Assembly: GCF_023156195.1 (NCBI RefSeq)
Contig: NZ_JAKUKA010000001.1
Coordinates: forward strand, 3,472,001-3,536,000
Length of the DNA: 64,000 bases
Origin: Chitinophaga sedimenti
Lineage (GTDB): Bacteria; Bacteroidota; Bacteroidia; Chitinophagales; Chitinophagaceae
Reading direction: 5' to 3'
In this document: positions 49,488 to 58,902 of the stretch, piece after piece
Layout: the number at the start of each line of letters is the position of its first letter
How positions within the stretch are numbered: the stretch's first letter is position 1
The notes under the pieces: model-generated
Told to the model about the DNA's origin: nothing
What the model saw: only the letters and a program-made list of their open reading frames with translations
The model's database searches: none
Translations under genes and position numbers: made by a program

Positions 49488-49530
49488 GTAAGCTACCGCG
49501 TGACTATTTCCGGAGAAATGATCACCATCA
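49488..49530 (-). promoter_or_regulatory. Crp/Fnr-type site plus -7 box for the P2-type ATPase
   Basis: Minus strand TGATGGTGATCA (49530-49519), 23 bases, then TAGCTTAC (49495-49488). The start codon follows within about 12 bases, so the mRNA is nearly leaderless. Confidence 0.62.
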
Positions 49531-49615
49531 TGCACTCATTTGATCAAGTTCAACAATTGAAGGATCAGAAACCTGCACGCGCCTTTCCATCCTATATGCA
49601 TATCATAACCTGCCC

Positions 49616-49659
49616 TGACGGCATTCATCGTTTGCAGCCATGATTTGCTTTTATTTTAA
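49616..49659 (+). promoter_or_regulatory. Crp/Fnr-type site plus -7 box for the Usp-PEBP-ATPase operon
   Basis: TGACGGCATTCA (49616-49627), then 23 bases to TTATTTTA or 24 to TATTTTAA (49652-49659). Confidence 0.6.
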
Positions 49660-49677
49660 CCTATTAAATCATCATTT

Positions 49678-50517
49678 ATGAAAAAACTACTTGTTGCTAC
49701 CGACTTTTCCGCCACTGCGTACAATGCGGTAGATTTTGCCATACAAAGCGCGAAAATCATCCCTGCGGATGTTATCATCCTGCATATCTATGAATCGGCA
49801 GAGAACGTGTATTATGATTACATGGGGCTAGATAAGGAATATAAAAAGGATATGGAGCGTGAACTATCGCATAAGCTGGACCTGATGCGACTTAATATAC
49901 TGGAGTCGGAAGCACTTGCCGTTAAAACCGTTTTACTGACCGGCGACTTCAAGGAAAAACTGGAAGAAGCCGTCAATTTATTCCACCCCGACCTGTTGAT
50001 AATGGGCTCCCATGGTGTAGGCGGCTGCTGAAAGGCTGATGGGCAACAAGGCATCCGCAAGTATCGGGCAAACCAGCGCGCCGCTGTTACTGATTCCTTA
50101 CGCCTATAACTGGAAGAAACCCCGCAACATCCTGCTGGCGAGCAATCACCTGGAAAGTTCGCGTACGGTTAATTATTTATCCGAACTGGCGGACCTCTAC
50201 ATGGCCAAATTGAAAGTTGCCATTTTTACCTCCGACAAAGACCCGGCGCCTACCATACTGGAGCATGACCGCGTCGCCCATGCTTACGAACACCGGTTAA
50301 AAGATGCCCACTATGACGAACATCCGGAAACGGTTAAGCTGCGCGGGGACAGTCTTACCACTGCCCTGGAAACCTATATTAACGAGCATGATGTGGATAT
50401 TGTCGCCATGGTTACGCAGGGAAGTCACTTTTTCACCCAAGCCAGACCAAAAGAATGAGTTACTATACCAATGTACCCTTGCTGGCAATACCACATGCAG
50501 CATTCACTCACCCTTAA
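49678..50517 (+). CDS. Universal stress protein, tandem UspA domains (frameshifted)
   Basis: About 279 residues. Domain 1 has the canonical start MKKLLVATDFSATAYNAVDF and the nucleotide-binding G-motif LLIMGSHGVGG, followed after a break near 50030 by LMGNKASASI, so ATP binding is likely here. Domain 2 starts KPRNILLASNHLESSRTVNY. A shift near 50435 restores the end YYTNVPLLAIPHAAFTHP with stop at 50515-50517. It differs from the Usps at 35-44 kb in keeping the G-motif. It begins an operon with a PEBP-family gene and an MgtA-type ATPase. Confidence 0.88.
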
Positions 50518-50526
50518 ACCTGTTAT

Positions 50527-51033
50527 ATGAGCCAAACAATCTTACAGCCGCAACCGAAGAAAATAACGCAGCTTCAACCGCTGATAATTACCAGCCCTGC
50601 TTTTCAACGGGGAGATCTTATCTCCAGCCGGTACACGTTGGAAGGCAAAAACGTGCCGCCGCCCCTTCGCATCATGCAAATTCCCGCAGGCGCCGCAACC
50701 CTTGCCGTCGTAATGACGGAATCAGGCGAAGCGTCAGATGGCCGCACCCGTTGGATAGCCCGGAATATTACCCCGGCCACCTACCTGACGGAAAACCTCC
50801 GGCAGTGTACTACCGGCAAAAATGATCATGGTGTTCGATATACCGGTCCCACCGCTACTTTTGCCAAGCATAAATTTACAATAACGGTATTCGCGCTCGA
50901 CATATGGCTGAGACTAGGTAATGAGGCAGACTACCGTCAGTTAGAGAAAGCGATGGCCGGGCACATTATTGCGTCGGGCCAAACCAACTTCAAATACAGG
51001 CGATACGACCGGCACTTCCGCCACCTGCTATAG
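50527..51033 (+). CDS. YbhB/YbcL-type PEBP family protein
   Basis: A 168-residue protein, MSQTILQPQPKKITQLQPLI, without signal peptide or frameshift. PEBP features are the start of the fold (LIITSPAFQRGDLISSRYTL, GKNVPPPLRI), a DGRTRWIARNITPAT segment where family members have the D-P-D-A/W-x-H ligand site (here altered), the conserved GVRYTGPTATFAKHKFTITV and the C-terminal MAGHIIASGQT. YbhB/YbcL proteins may bind phosphorylated or lipid ligands; the function is unknown. It sits 9 bases after the Usp gene and 4 before the ATPase gene. Confidence 0.85.
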   Translation: MSQTILQPQPKKITQLQPLIITSPAFQRGDLISSRYTLEGKNVPPPLRIMQIPAGAATLAVVMTESGEASDGRTRWIARNITPATYLTENLRQCTTGKNDHGVRYTGPTATFAKHKFTITVFALDIWLRLGNEADYRQLEKAMAGHIIASGQTNFKYRRYDRHFRHLL

Positions 51034-51037
51034 CGTA

Positions 51038-53554
51038 ATGAAACCAATAGAGAAAAAAATAGCTGTCATGAAGCTGCCCGCTATCGCGGCAATGCCTGCG
51101 GAAGCTGTCATGGCACTGTTCGGATCAAGTCCTGCTGGATTGTCCGCTGATACAGCCGCTGCACATCTGAAAAAATATGGCCGTAATGAGCAGGACACTT
51201 CAGAGAAACGTCATCCCCTGAAGGAGATTTTTGCGCATGTGAATAGTCCGCTTGTATTGATTTTATTGATAGCGGCGGCCATCGCCCTGCTCCTCGGGGA
51301 AACAGTAAATGCTTCGATTATTATCAGTATAATAGTGGCAAGCCTGATAATTGACCAATGGCAGGAAAACAATGCCCGAAAAGCCGTGTCGTTTTTGCGG
51401 CGGAAGATTACGGGCAGGGTGAAAGTTGTACGGGATGGCCGGCAAACGCAGGTCACTCCAGCCGATATATGCCCCGGAGATGTGATCGTTTTGACCGCGG
51501 GAGACGCCGTACCCGCGGATGCCGCGTACTGGACGCGGCGGATGCCTATGTTAATCAGTCTGCTTTTACAGGTGAATCTTTTCCGGCCGAAAAACATCCC
51601 GTCGCCCTGAACGCACCTGGAGACTTCAGTACACTTACCAATATGATATTCGCCGGCTCGCTGGTCACTACCGGCTCTTTAAGGGCGGTTGTGGTGGCCA
51701 CCGGTATGCGTACAGAGTTTGGCAAGCTGGCGCAGTCGCTGAGCATACACCCGCCCGTAACAGAGTTTTCAGCAGGTCTGCAGAAGTTCGGATATATGGT
51801 CATGCGCATTACGATGGCATTACTCCTGCTGGCAACACTCGTTAACATTGCCGCACAACGCCCACTGCTACAATCGATGATGTTTGCCCTCGCCGTAGCC
51901 GTAGGACTGACGCCGGAACTGCTGCCGGTCGTTATGAGCGTGATCATGTCGAAAGGCGCGCTCCGGATCGCAAAAAAGGCGTTATTGTTAAAAACATGGC
52001 GGCTATTCCCAACTTTGGCAGTATGAGCGTGTTGTGCACGGATAAAACCGGCACCCTTACGGAAGACAATATTACTTTAGCTGCATGGAAGGGCGTAAAC
52101 AAAACAGATGACGAAACACTATTGCGGCTTGTTTACATAAATAGTTATCATCAGTCTGGCGTAAAAAACCCACTGGATGCAGCAGTACTAAACCACCAAA
52201 CTCCGGATATCAGCGGCTTCAATAAAAAGGGCGAAATTCCTTTCGACTATTTCCGGAAAAGAGTAAGCGTGATCGTGGACACACCAGATGGCTCCCTGCT
52301 TATATGCAAGGGTGCCCCGGAGGAAGTATTCAGTTGTTGTAAAGATGATGACGATAACCGTCTGTCCATCTATGCCCAGATGAGCAGGGAGGGATACCGC
52401 GTGCTGGCTATCGCCACTAAAACAGTCACCTCGCGGAGTAAATATACAATGGAGGACGAATCGGCATTGATGTTACGCGGGTTTATCGCCTTTCTCGATC
52501 CGCCTAAACCCGACGCGGCCAAGTAATAACAGCCATCACCCAAATGGGCATCGATATAAAAGTGGTCACGGGCGACAACCTTGCAGTCACGGAAAAAATA
52601 TGCCGCGCCATCGGTTTGCAGGTAGCAGGCATCTTAACAGGCAGCGAAATAGATGAGATACCGGAGGAGGCGTTGCCGAAAAGAGCGGCGCTTACGACCA
52701 TTTTCGCCCGGGTATCGCCGGACCAGAAAAACCGGGTAATAAGGGCGTTGAAGACCGCTGGCCAGGCTGTGGGATATATGGGCGACGGCATTAATGATGC
52801 GCCAGCGTTACGGACTGCGGACGTTGGCATTACGGTAAACAGCGCTACAGACATTGCCCGGCAGGCCGCCGATATCGTACTTACCGAAAAAGACCTGGAC
52901 GTGCTGCGCGAAGGAATTCTGGAAGGACGGAAAACATTTGCCAACACCATGAAATATATTCTGATGGACCTGAGTTCAAACTTCGGCAACATGGTGTCTG
53001 TGACCCTTGCTACCTTTGTACTACCGTTTTTGCCAATGTTGCCGGTGCAAATACTACTCAATAACTTCCTGTACGACACATCGCAAATGGCCATACCATC
53101 GGACAGCGTGGACGAGCAATACCTGCAAAAGCCCAGTCACTGGGACATGCGAACGATCCGGAATTTCATGTTATACTTCGGCGTGCTCAGTTCCATCTTT
53201 GACCTGATCGCGTTTTACCTGTTATACCGTTATTTCCGGGTAACCCCGGCACAGTTCAGAACCGGTTGGTTTATGGAATCGCTGGCCACGCAGATTTTGG
53301 TGGTCTTTATCATCCGCACAAGGAAGATTCCCTTTGCACAGAGCCGGCCGTCTACCGCATTACTATTGACCGCGGCGGCCTGCCTCGGCATAGGATGGCT
53401 GTTGCCATACCTGTCTGTATCGGGATTGGCCGGATTTGCACCCCTGCCTTTTCAAATTGTGCTGTATATTACTGGCCTCGTCATCGTTTACCTGGTTTGT
53501 GCCCAGGTGCTTAAAACGGTTGTTTATAAACTGACAACTCGCGGAAATCATTGA
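51038..53554 (+). CDS. mgtA: MgtA-type (P3B) magnesium-transporting ATPase (frameshifted)
   Basis: About 840 residues. The actuator motif is NQSAFTGESFPAEK, the M4 sequence is AVGLTPELLPVVMSV, the phosphorylation site is SVLCTDKTGTLTEDN and the hinge is GYMGDGINDAPALRTADVG. The M6 segment ILLNNFLYDTSQMAIPSD is close to the LLYDxSQ.xIP pattern of MgtA. Breaks lie near 51530, 51985 and 52525. MgtA pumps import Mg2+ under limitation. It is third in the Usp-PEBP-ATPase operon and overlaps the convergent lipoprotein gene by 7 bases. Confidence 0.88.
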
Positions 53555-54574
53555 TATTGGATGTATACCGGCTGGGGATAAAGTTGTAATACCTCCTGCG
53601 GCGTCATAAGCCTTGCGCCCCGTTTATCCAGCAGGTCCTGTTTGTAAAAAAGCTTGAACCCTGTGAATTGAACCGGTTCCCCCGCCACCCAGTCAGTATA
53701 AGAATCGATCTTTTTGCGGGAAAGCCAAATCCATCCATATTAACCACCAGCTGCACCTCCGGGGTCACATGAATATTGCGGTAGTTGGTAAGCATCGCTC
53801 TTGTAAAACGGTGAACCACCAGTATCTTTGGAGGCAACTGATGTTGTTTCACCAGTGCCGTCAAAAACTGTATGGCATAGTTAACATCTTCCGCATCCAG
53901 CGTACCAATAACACTGCATGGCACCTCGCCGCCTTTCATGGAATACTCCGGGTCGATGCCCAGATGCACCTGGGGACGCGACAAGTAGCCGGCAAGCGCA
54001 GGTAATTCCTCCTGCACCGTACTGTGTCCTACCTGCACATCCGGGAACACCAGTGCGTTTATTCCCCCGCCAGATCAACCGCCTTATCTACCTGGCTGAA
54101 TGGCATCCGCAGGCGGTATTTACCATCTTTACCAGGCGAACGCTGTGCGGTAACAGCAATGTAATGAATTGCAGGTTGTACCGGCGTAAGCGAATCTGCT
54201 GATTCCCAGTTGCCAGCAACAATCCTGAGCCTTTCCAACAGTTCATCAGGTGTTAACTGACCTAAGATACCCATGCCAGATGAATAAAAGTTGCCATAAA
54301 AAGCCACTACCCTGCGAAAAGGAAGAACAGCCCCAGGAAGCGGATAGCACGTTTTGGGTGGCCATTTTGATGACGGCCGGCCATGTACCAGTTGTTGCCA
54401 TTTCTGATTGTAAGCCAGGCTATCGGTCGCTATGGGGGCACCGACCACATTAGGCTTTGGTTGCGACACAACACTGTCTTTCATCGTTGCCACCATGGCC
54501 GTACCTAATGGAGACCGGTCATTGCAGGCCATCCATAACAACAACAGCATAAGTGCCATCCGTTTATATTCCAT
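53548..54574 (-). CDS. Conserved lipoprotein of unknown function (frameshifted)
   Basis: About 340 residues from ATG 54574 (MEYKRMALMLLLLWMACNDR, lipobox WMAC). Two open frames (54059-54574 and 53604-54050) join across about 54055 as VDLAGEINALVFPDVQVG, and a further shift near 53720 gives a C-terminus ending LQLYPQPVYIQYQ. Segments such as VVAFYGNFYSSGMGILGQL, QPAIHYIAVTAQRSPGKDGK, PQVHLGIDPEYSM and PEVQLVVNMDGFG have the regular strand-helix pattern of a TIM barrel, perhaps a glycan-active fold, but I cannot name the family. It is driven by an island promoter divergent from the polysaccharide deacetylase, suggesting a joint envelope role. Confidence 0.68.
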
Positions 54575-54606
54575 GATATATTTTTGGAGATGCAAAAGGA
54601 GCTTAA

Positions 54607-54649
54607 CAAAGATCCGGCACTCAAATGAACAGCGCCGTGATCATCATCA
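54607..54649 (-). promoter_or_regulatory. Crp/Fnr-type site plus -7 box for the lipoprotein gene
   Basis: Minus strand TGATGATGATCA (54649-54638), 23 bases, then GATCTTTG (54614-54607), one mismatch from TANNTTTG. Confidence 0.63.
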
Positions 54650-54695
54650 AGTCACCACATGATTGACACTTACCGCCGAGCATCATCCCCACGTA

Positions 54696-54738
54696 TGACC
54701 GCCATCACTTGCGGCGGCGACAATACCGGATATTATTG
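54696..54738 (+). promoter_or_regulatory. Crp/Fnr-type site plus -7 box for the polysaccharide deacetylase
   Basis: TGACCGCCATCA (54696-54707), 23 bases, then TATTATTG (54731-54738), one mismatch from TANNTTTG. The start codon is 16 bases downstream. Confidence 0.65.
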
Positions 54739-54754
54739 ACGAATATTTTCTGTT

Positions 54755-55486
54755 ATGACATCGCTGCTTATTTTCCTTTGTCTGCTGGCTCCATGGAAAA
54801 CTTCATCCGGAGACTCAGTGCCCGTGTTATGTTATCACCATATAAAAACATCCATGGCCGGACACGATCCTGCATACACCATTACGGCCGATCAATTTCG
54901 GGCCCATCTGCAAATGCTGCACGATAAGGGATTTCATTGCATATCACCGGACGAATACCTGCGCCATGAAACGGCGGGAACACCACTTCCGGATAAGCCT
55001 GTTATGATCACTTTTGATGATAACCATGAGGAACAGTACCTGATGGCCCTCCCGCTACTGAACCGCTACCACTTTACCGGAACATTTTTTATTATGACGG
55101 TGACCATCGGAAAAGCTGGTTACATGAGTGCCCCGGAGCTCAGGCGACTGGCGGATAGCGGCCATACGGTGGCACTTCATACCTGGGACCATCCGGATGT
55201 GCGTCATATCAGCCCGGCAGCCTGGACGCAGCAACTGGACCGCCCGCGACAGCAACTGGAAAAAATAACCGGCGGTCCTGTCCGTCACTTCGCATACCCC
55301 TACGGAGCCTGGGATACTGCAGCCATTACCCGGCTTAAAAAGAAAAACATTGCAACGGCCTATCAACTTTGGGGACCACAAAGTAATACCGACCCGCTAT
55401 ATACGATACGTAGAATACTTGTGAGAGGCAACTGGACGCCAGCACAACTTTATGAACAAATACAAAAAGTCTACCCCAACCTGTAA
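54755..55486 (+). CDS. Secreted polysaccharide deacetylase (NodB fold)
   Basis: A 243-residue protein with a short signal peptide (MTSLLIFLCLLAPWKTSSGD). NodB motif 1 is MITFDDNHEEQY (catalytic and metal Asp pair), motif 2 is ALHTWDHPDV (the HxxxH metal site), motif 3 is HFAYPYGAWD. CE4-family enzymes remove N-acetyl groups from peptidoglycan GlcNAc/MurNAc or from poly-GlcNAc. With the L,D-transpeptidase at 56.2 kb it suggests cell-wall remodelling under the inducing stress. No frameshift. Confidence 0.9.
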   Translation: MTSLLIFLCLLAPWKTSSGDSVPVLCYHHIKTSMAGHDPAYTITADQFRAHLQMLHDKGFHCISPDEYLRHETAGTPLPDKPVMITFDDNHEEQYLMALPLLNRYHFTGTFFIMTVTIGKAGYMSAPELRRLADSGHTVALHTWDHPDVRHISPAAWTQQLDRPRQQLEKITGGPVRHFAYPYGAWDTAAITRLKKKNIATAYQLWGPQSNTDPLYTIRRILVRGNWTPAQLYEQIQKVYPNL

Positions 55487-55491
55487 GTGGA

Positions 55492-55942
55492 TTAACTTTG
55501 CTCGTAACGTCCCACCTTCTCCGCTATCCTGATCCTGTAGATCACCGGCCGCTTTTCCCCGTTGTTACTGGGGTGCGCTTCGCCATGCTCATGTACTGCA
55601 AGCGCCTCCGTAAGTTTAAGGTGCAGGAGCCGGCTCACCAGGAACTTCATGGCGTAATATCGCTCGCGGGCATCCGTGATCTCCTCATACTTGCCCCAGA
55701 CAACAACACTACGCCAATTCGTCTGGTCCTCGGATCTCGTCGAGCTGGAAACATACATCTGGCTGATGCCGCATCGCATGTATTTTATGCCCCTCACGGG
55801 AATGCATGATAAGCGTATCTCCGTTGTACACGTAAGTCACAGGTACAACAAAAACTTTCCCATCGGCAATGTAGCCAATGCGGCCATTCTTATTTCTTTC
55901 CAGGATAAGATCGATTTCGGGTATCGTTAATATGCCTAACAT
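55492..55942 (-). CDS. FMN-binding split-barrel protein, pyridoxamine-phosphate-oxidase-like / NimA-like (frameshifted)
   Basis: About 150 residues: MLGILTIPEIDLILERNKNG, then GRIGYIADGKVFVVPVTYVY, IMHSREGHKIHAMRHQPDVC and, after a break near 55740, WRSVVVWGKYEEITDARERY. This is the small flavin-reductase-like split barrel (the 'RIGYxxDG..yvVPV' start is diagnostic). Such proteins reduce or bind flavins, haem or nitro compounds and often accompany stress genes. No island-type site was found at the right distance upstream (55943 onward), so its control is unclear. It converges on the deacetylase with a 5-base gap. Confidence 0.82.
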
Positions 55943-56102
55943 TGCAGCAAATTTATGGTTACGAAAGGGATGGTCGTTGCGGCCATTACAGGTGCAAATT
56001 AACCTCCCCTCTCAGCACAAACAATGACGATCGAGGGCCACGACGTTGACCACCTTTTTGAAAATGCCGAACGGAGAGCGTGACCAAAATTAACACCTTG
56101 TC

Positions 56103-56145
56103 TGAGCATCATCATGTCGGGTAGATACGGGTTCTACTAACTTAG
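56103..56145 (+). promoter_or_regulatory. Crp/Fnr-type site plus -7 box for the L,D-transpeptidase
   Basis: TGAGCATCATCA (56103-56114), 23 bases, then TAACTTAG (56138-56145), one mismatch from TANNTTTG. Confidence 0.65.
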
Positions 56146-56189
56146 TAGTGTCATTGTGTCTTTTCCCCCTCAAACTGTTAGCCCCCAAA

Positions 56190-56220
56190 AGCCCTGCATC
56201 GGGCAGGGCTTTATCTATTT
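56190..56220 (+). terminator. Leader hairpin before the L,D-transpeptidase
   Basis: AGCCCTGC/GCAGGGCT (8-bp stem, 5-base loop) followed by TTATCTATTT, 8 bases before the start codon at 56229 and 52 bases after the start of the -7 box. Because the promoter lies upstream, it would act on this gene's own mRNA. Confidence 0.65.
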
Positions 56221-56228
56221 AAAATAAT

Positions 56229-57694
56229 ATGCAAAATTTAAACATAACTAAGTGGCTGCAGTTCATTATGGCTTTCCTGATGAACAGCTTTGGGGTCACG
56301 GACGATGTTCATTCATTTTACCAGTTAACCGGCCGCCAGGTCGCCTGGACGGGCGACAGTTGCCGGGCAAATCTTGAGCAACTGGCAGCCTATGTAGACC
56401 AGGCTCCCTATCTGGGGCTGCGCGACCAACAATATGAACCAGCTTTACTCGATTCGCTTATAATTGAGAAATCTTACCACTCAGACACCCTGTTGGACAA
56501 GCGCCTGACCCGGGCGGCGCTGTTGTTTTTCTCAGATGTAGTATACGGCCAGCGGTTGCGGAAAGATGTGAATTATAATGGCCAGCGGTATTCCCCCGCT
56601 GTTACGAGCCCATGGCAAGGCTGCTGGCCAACAGCTTCCTCCAACATCAGTTTGGTGAACTATTACACCAGCTGGAACCGCGCGACTCCGCATACCAGCA
56701 GTTCAAGGCACTAATAGCGATCATTCACCGGCAATTGGCGGATTCAAATTTTAAAGAGACCCGCTTTCCCAGGAAACTTACCGACATTCATGAGCCGGGA
56801 TTTATGGACCGCCTTTATCAGTTAGGCGCTATGCGCGCCGCTGACACTGTCTTTTCGCTAAAGCAAATACAAAAGATGTTTGGTCTACTCGCAGATGGCG
56901 TCCTCAGTACTTCTGTCATCGATGCAGTAAACGTACCGCTAAAGACCAGGCAGGAGCAACTACGCCAGGCCATTAATTGCTACCGGTGGATTCAATGTGC
57001 ACAACAGTCGGCCCCCTCGGTAATAGTTAACATCCCTTCCAATTCATTATCGGTCTACTTTAAGGATTCCTGCCTGCTGTCGTCACGGGTAATCGTTGGG
57101 AAACCTTCGACTCCTACGCCAACATTGTGCAGCCGTATCCAGGCCATTGTACTATACCCGTATTGGTACGTACCACACAAAATTGCAGTCAGGGAACTGT
57201 TGCCGCGTATTAAAGCCAACATAAGTTACCTCGAAGATAATCAGCTTCAAATCCTGAGCGCTTCGGGCAGGATCATTTCACCCGCCCGTATCAACTGGCA
57301 TGAAATGAATGCTGCAAATTTCCCCTATACGCTCCGGCAGAATATCGGCTGCGACAATTCCATGGGAGTGATCAAACTTGACTTCGAAAGCCCATATGGC
57401 GTGTACCTGCACGACACACCCCAGAAGGGGCTGTTCCTGTTAAAGCAACGCTTCTTCAGTCATGGCTGCGTGCGGGTGGAAAAGGCCGATACGCTTGCCA
57501 GGTTACTATCATCGGAACAACGCATCGTGGCCCGCTTGCTTGATGCCGGGCCCGCCGTAACACAGAAGCCTATAACGATACCGCTGGACACGCGCCCTTG
57601 GATATATATTTTCTATAACATCGTGTGGCCGGATGAACAGGGCCTGGTTCGCTTTTTCTCAGATTCTTACCACCATTATCCGCTCAACAATTAA
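56229..57694 (+). CDS. L,D-transpeptidase (YcbB/LdtD-like, frameshifted)
   Basis: About 487 residues. An N-terminal hydrophobic segment (WLQFIMAFLMNSFGV) is followed by a scaffold domain rich in helices (residues about 40-260, break near 56600), a short peptidoglycan-binding-like part (QIQKMFGLLADGVLSTSVID) and the YkuD catalytic domain: VIVNIPSNSLSVYFKD, IGKPSTPTPT-like loop, GVYLHDTPQKGLF and the active-site SHGCVRVEKAD (Cys nucleophile). It forms 3-3 crosslinks in peptidoglycan. In the periplasm it would strengthen the wall during the same stress as the deacetylase. Confidence 0.87.
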
Positions 57695-57718
57695 AAAACC
57701 GGGACTGATGTCCCGGTT
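57690..57718 (-). terminator. Intrinsic terminator of the BON gene
   Basis: AACCGGGAC/GTCCCGGTT (9-bp stem, TGAT loop) followed on the minus strand by TTTTTTAA. It also lies just after the transpeptidase stop, where the plus-strand T tract is weak. Confidence 0.75.
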
Positions 57719-57739
57719 CACCTGTTAAATAGCCATATC

Positions 57740-58407
57740 CTAGTAAACCAATTCGTCTTCTTCCACCACCAACCGGTTTTCCACACTGTCGACCCCAGGC
57801 GCCAGCAATGCGGCCTCACGTGCATCGTCACTTTCCAACAACGAACGCACAACGCCCGTCAACACCACCTTATTCCCTTTTATCTCCACCTGCACCTTTT
57901 TAGCGTCGATGGTGGCACTCCGGTGAAATGCCGCCATAATTTTCTTTTTAATGTCCTGGGGCATGGGCGGCGTGTCCAGGCCAATGTAGTTGTGGACGCT
58001 GAGCACCCCTTTAATTTCTCCACTGCGTTGCCTGCTGCTGCACGCTGGTATTGAAAATAAACGGTCCCATCCAACGTAACCACCCCGTTTTCAACTTTCA
58101 CCTTAATCTTCTCATCCGGAACAGCATTATCCCAGCGAAGCGCATGTAATACAGCAGCAGCAAGTTCCGCGTCCGTTTTGGCATCCGATGGGGAAAGTCC
58201 CACATCTATATTTTCAGCAACAGCTTTGACACCAGCCACCTTCCTGACAGCTCGCTCCGCCATCACCTTTTTATAAAAGGAGTCCACTTTTCCGGATAGG
58301 GTGACAATACCATCAGTAACAGCCACTCCAATTTCCGCCGCGTTAACAGCAGGTTCCCATTTGAGTTGTTCGATGACATTTTCCTGGATCTCGATATCTG
58401 TTTTCAT
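57740..58407 (-). CDS. Triple BON-domain protein (frameshifted)
   Basis: About 222 residues, MKTDIEIQENVIEQLKWEPA, with three BON repeats: GIVTLSGKVDSFYKKVMAER, NGVVTLDGTVYFQYQRAAA and, after a break near 58005, NKVVLTGVVRSLLESDDAR. It ends VENRLVVEEDELVY. It is the third paralogue of this kind in 18 kb; it and the 45.7-kb copy are closer to each other than to the 40.6-kb copy. It has no signal peptide. It is read from an island-type promoter. Confidence 0.88.
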
Positions 58408-58438
58408 ATTAAAGCATTTTAGAAAATTACCAATACCA

Positions 58439-58482
58439 TAAAGATAAACGGGTGCAGATGTGCAACCAGACGACCGTCATCA
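58439..58482 (-). promoter_or_regulatory. Crp/Fnr-type site plus -7 box for the BON gene
   Basis: Minus strand TGATGACGGTCG (58482-58471), then 24 bases and TATCTTTA (58446-58439), or 23 bases and TTATCTTT. One half-site is TCG. Confidence 0.6.
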
Positions 58483-58566
58483 TGTCTTCATATGATTTCG
58501 TTCCACTGAACATGCGAAGGTTACATTTTCCGCAGCCGTAGGATATTCCTTTATCAAACCGCCCGC

Positions 58567-58609
58567 TGACCATCATCATTCATGTCCAGTGCGATTCCTG
58601 CTAATTTCA
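58567..58609 (+). promoter_or_regulatory. Crp/Fnr-type site plus -7 box for the DUF2892 gene
   Basis: TGACCATCATCA (58567-58578), 23 bases, then TAATTTCA (58602-58609). It places the RNA start near 58615 and therefore excludes an upstream start codon at 58589. Confidence 0.66.
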
Positions 58610-58621
58610 AGTACAAAATCT

Positions 58622-58861
58622 ATGGTTATGAAAGAAAATATGGGTACTGCCGACAAAATCATCCGTTTTACGGCGGCATTGGTGCTGGCCTATCTGTACT
58701 ATATGGAGCTTGTGACCGGTGCGACTGCCATTCTAGCGTTGTTACTTGGCGTAGTGCTTTTTATCACCGCCATAGCAGGCTATTGCCCGCTATACCACAT
58801 CCTTGGCATCAGTACTAATAAAAAGAAAAGCCAGCAGCAAGGCAGGGGCGATATCTTTTAA
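58622..58861 (+). CDS. DUF2892 (YgaP-like) membrane protein
   Basis: A 79-residue protein (MVMKENMGTADKIIRFTAAL) with two membrane helices (RFTAALVLAYLYYMEL and ILALLLGVVLFITAIAG) and the closing GYCPLYHILGIST, the hallmark of DUF2892, the membrane anchor found on YgaP-type rhodaneses. Here there is no rhodanese domain. ATG 58628 is an equally good start. It has its own island promoter. The role may relate to sulfide or envelope redox stress, which is inference. Confidence 0.82.
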   Translation: MVMKENMGTADKIIRFTAALVLAYLYYMELVTGATAILALLLGVVLFITAIAGYCPLYHILGISTNKKKSQQQGRGDIF

Positions 58862-58902
58862 ACCTGTGTGCACGAATACGATTAACGACAAAGCACGACA
58901 AC

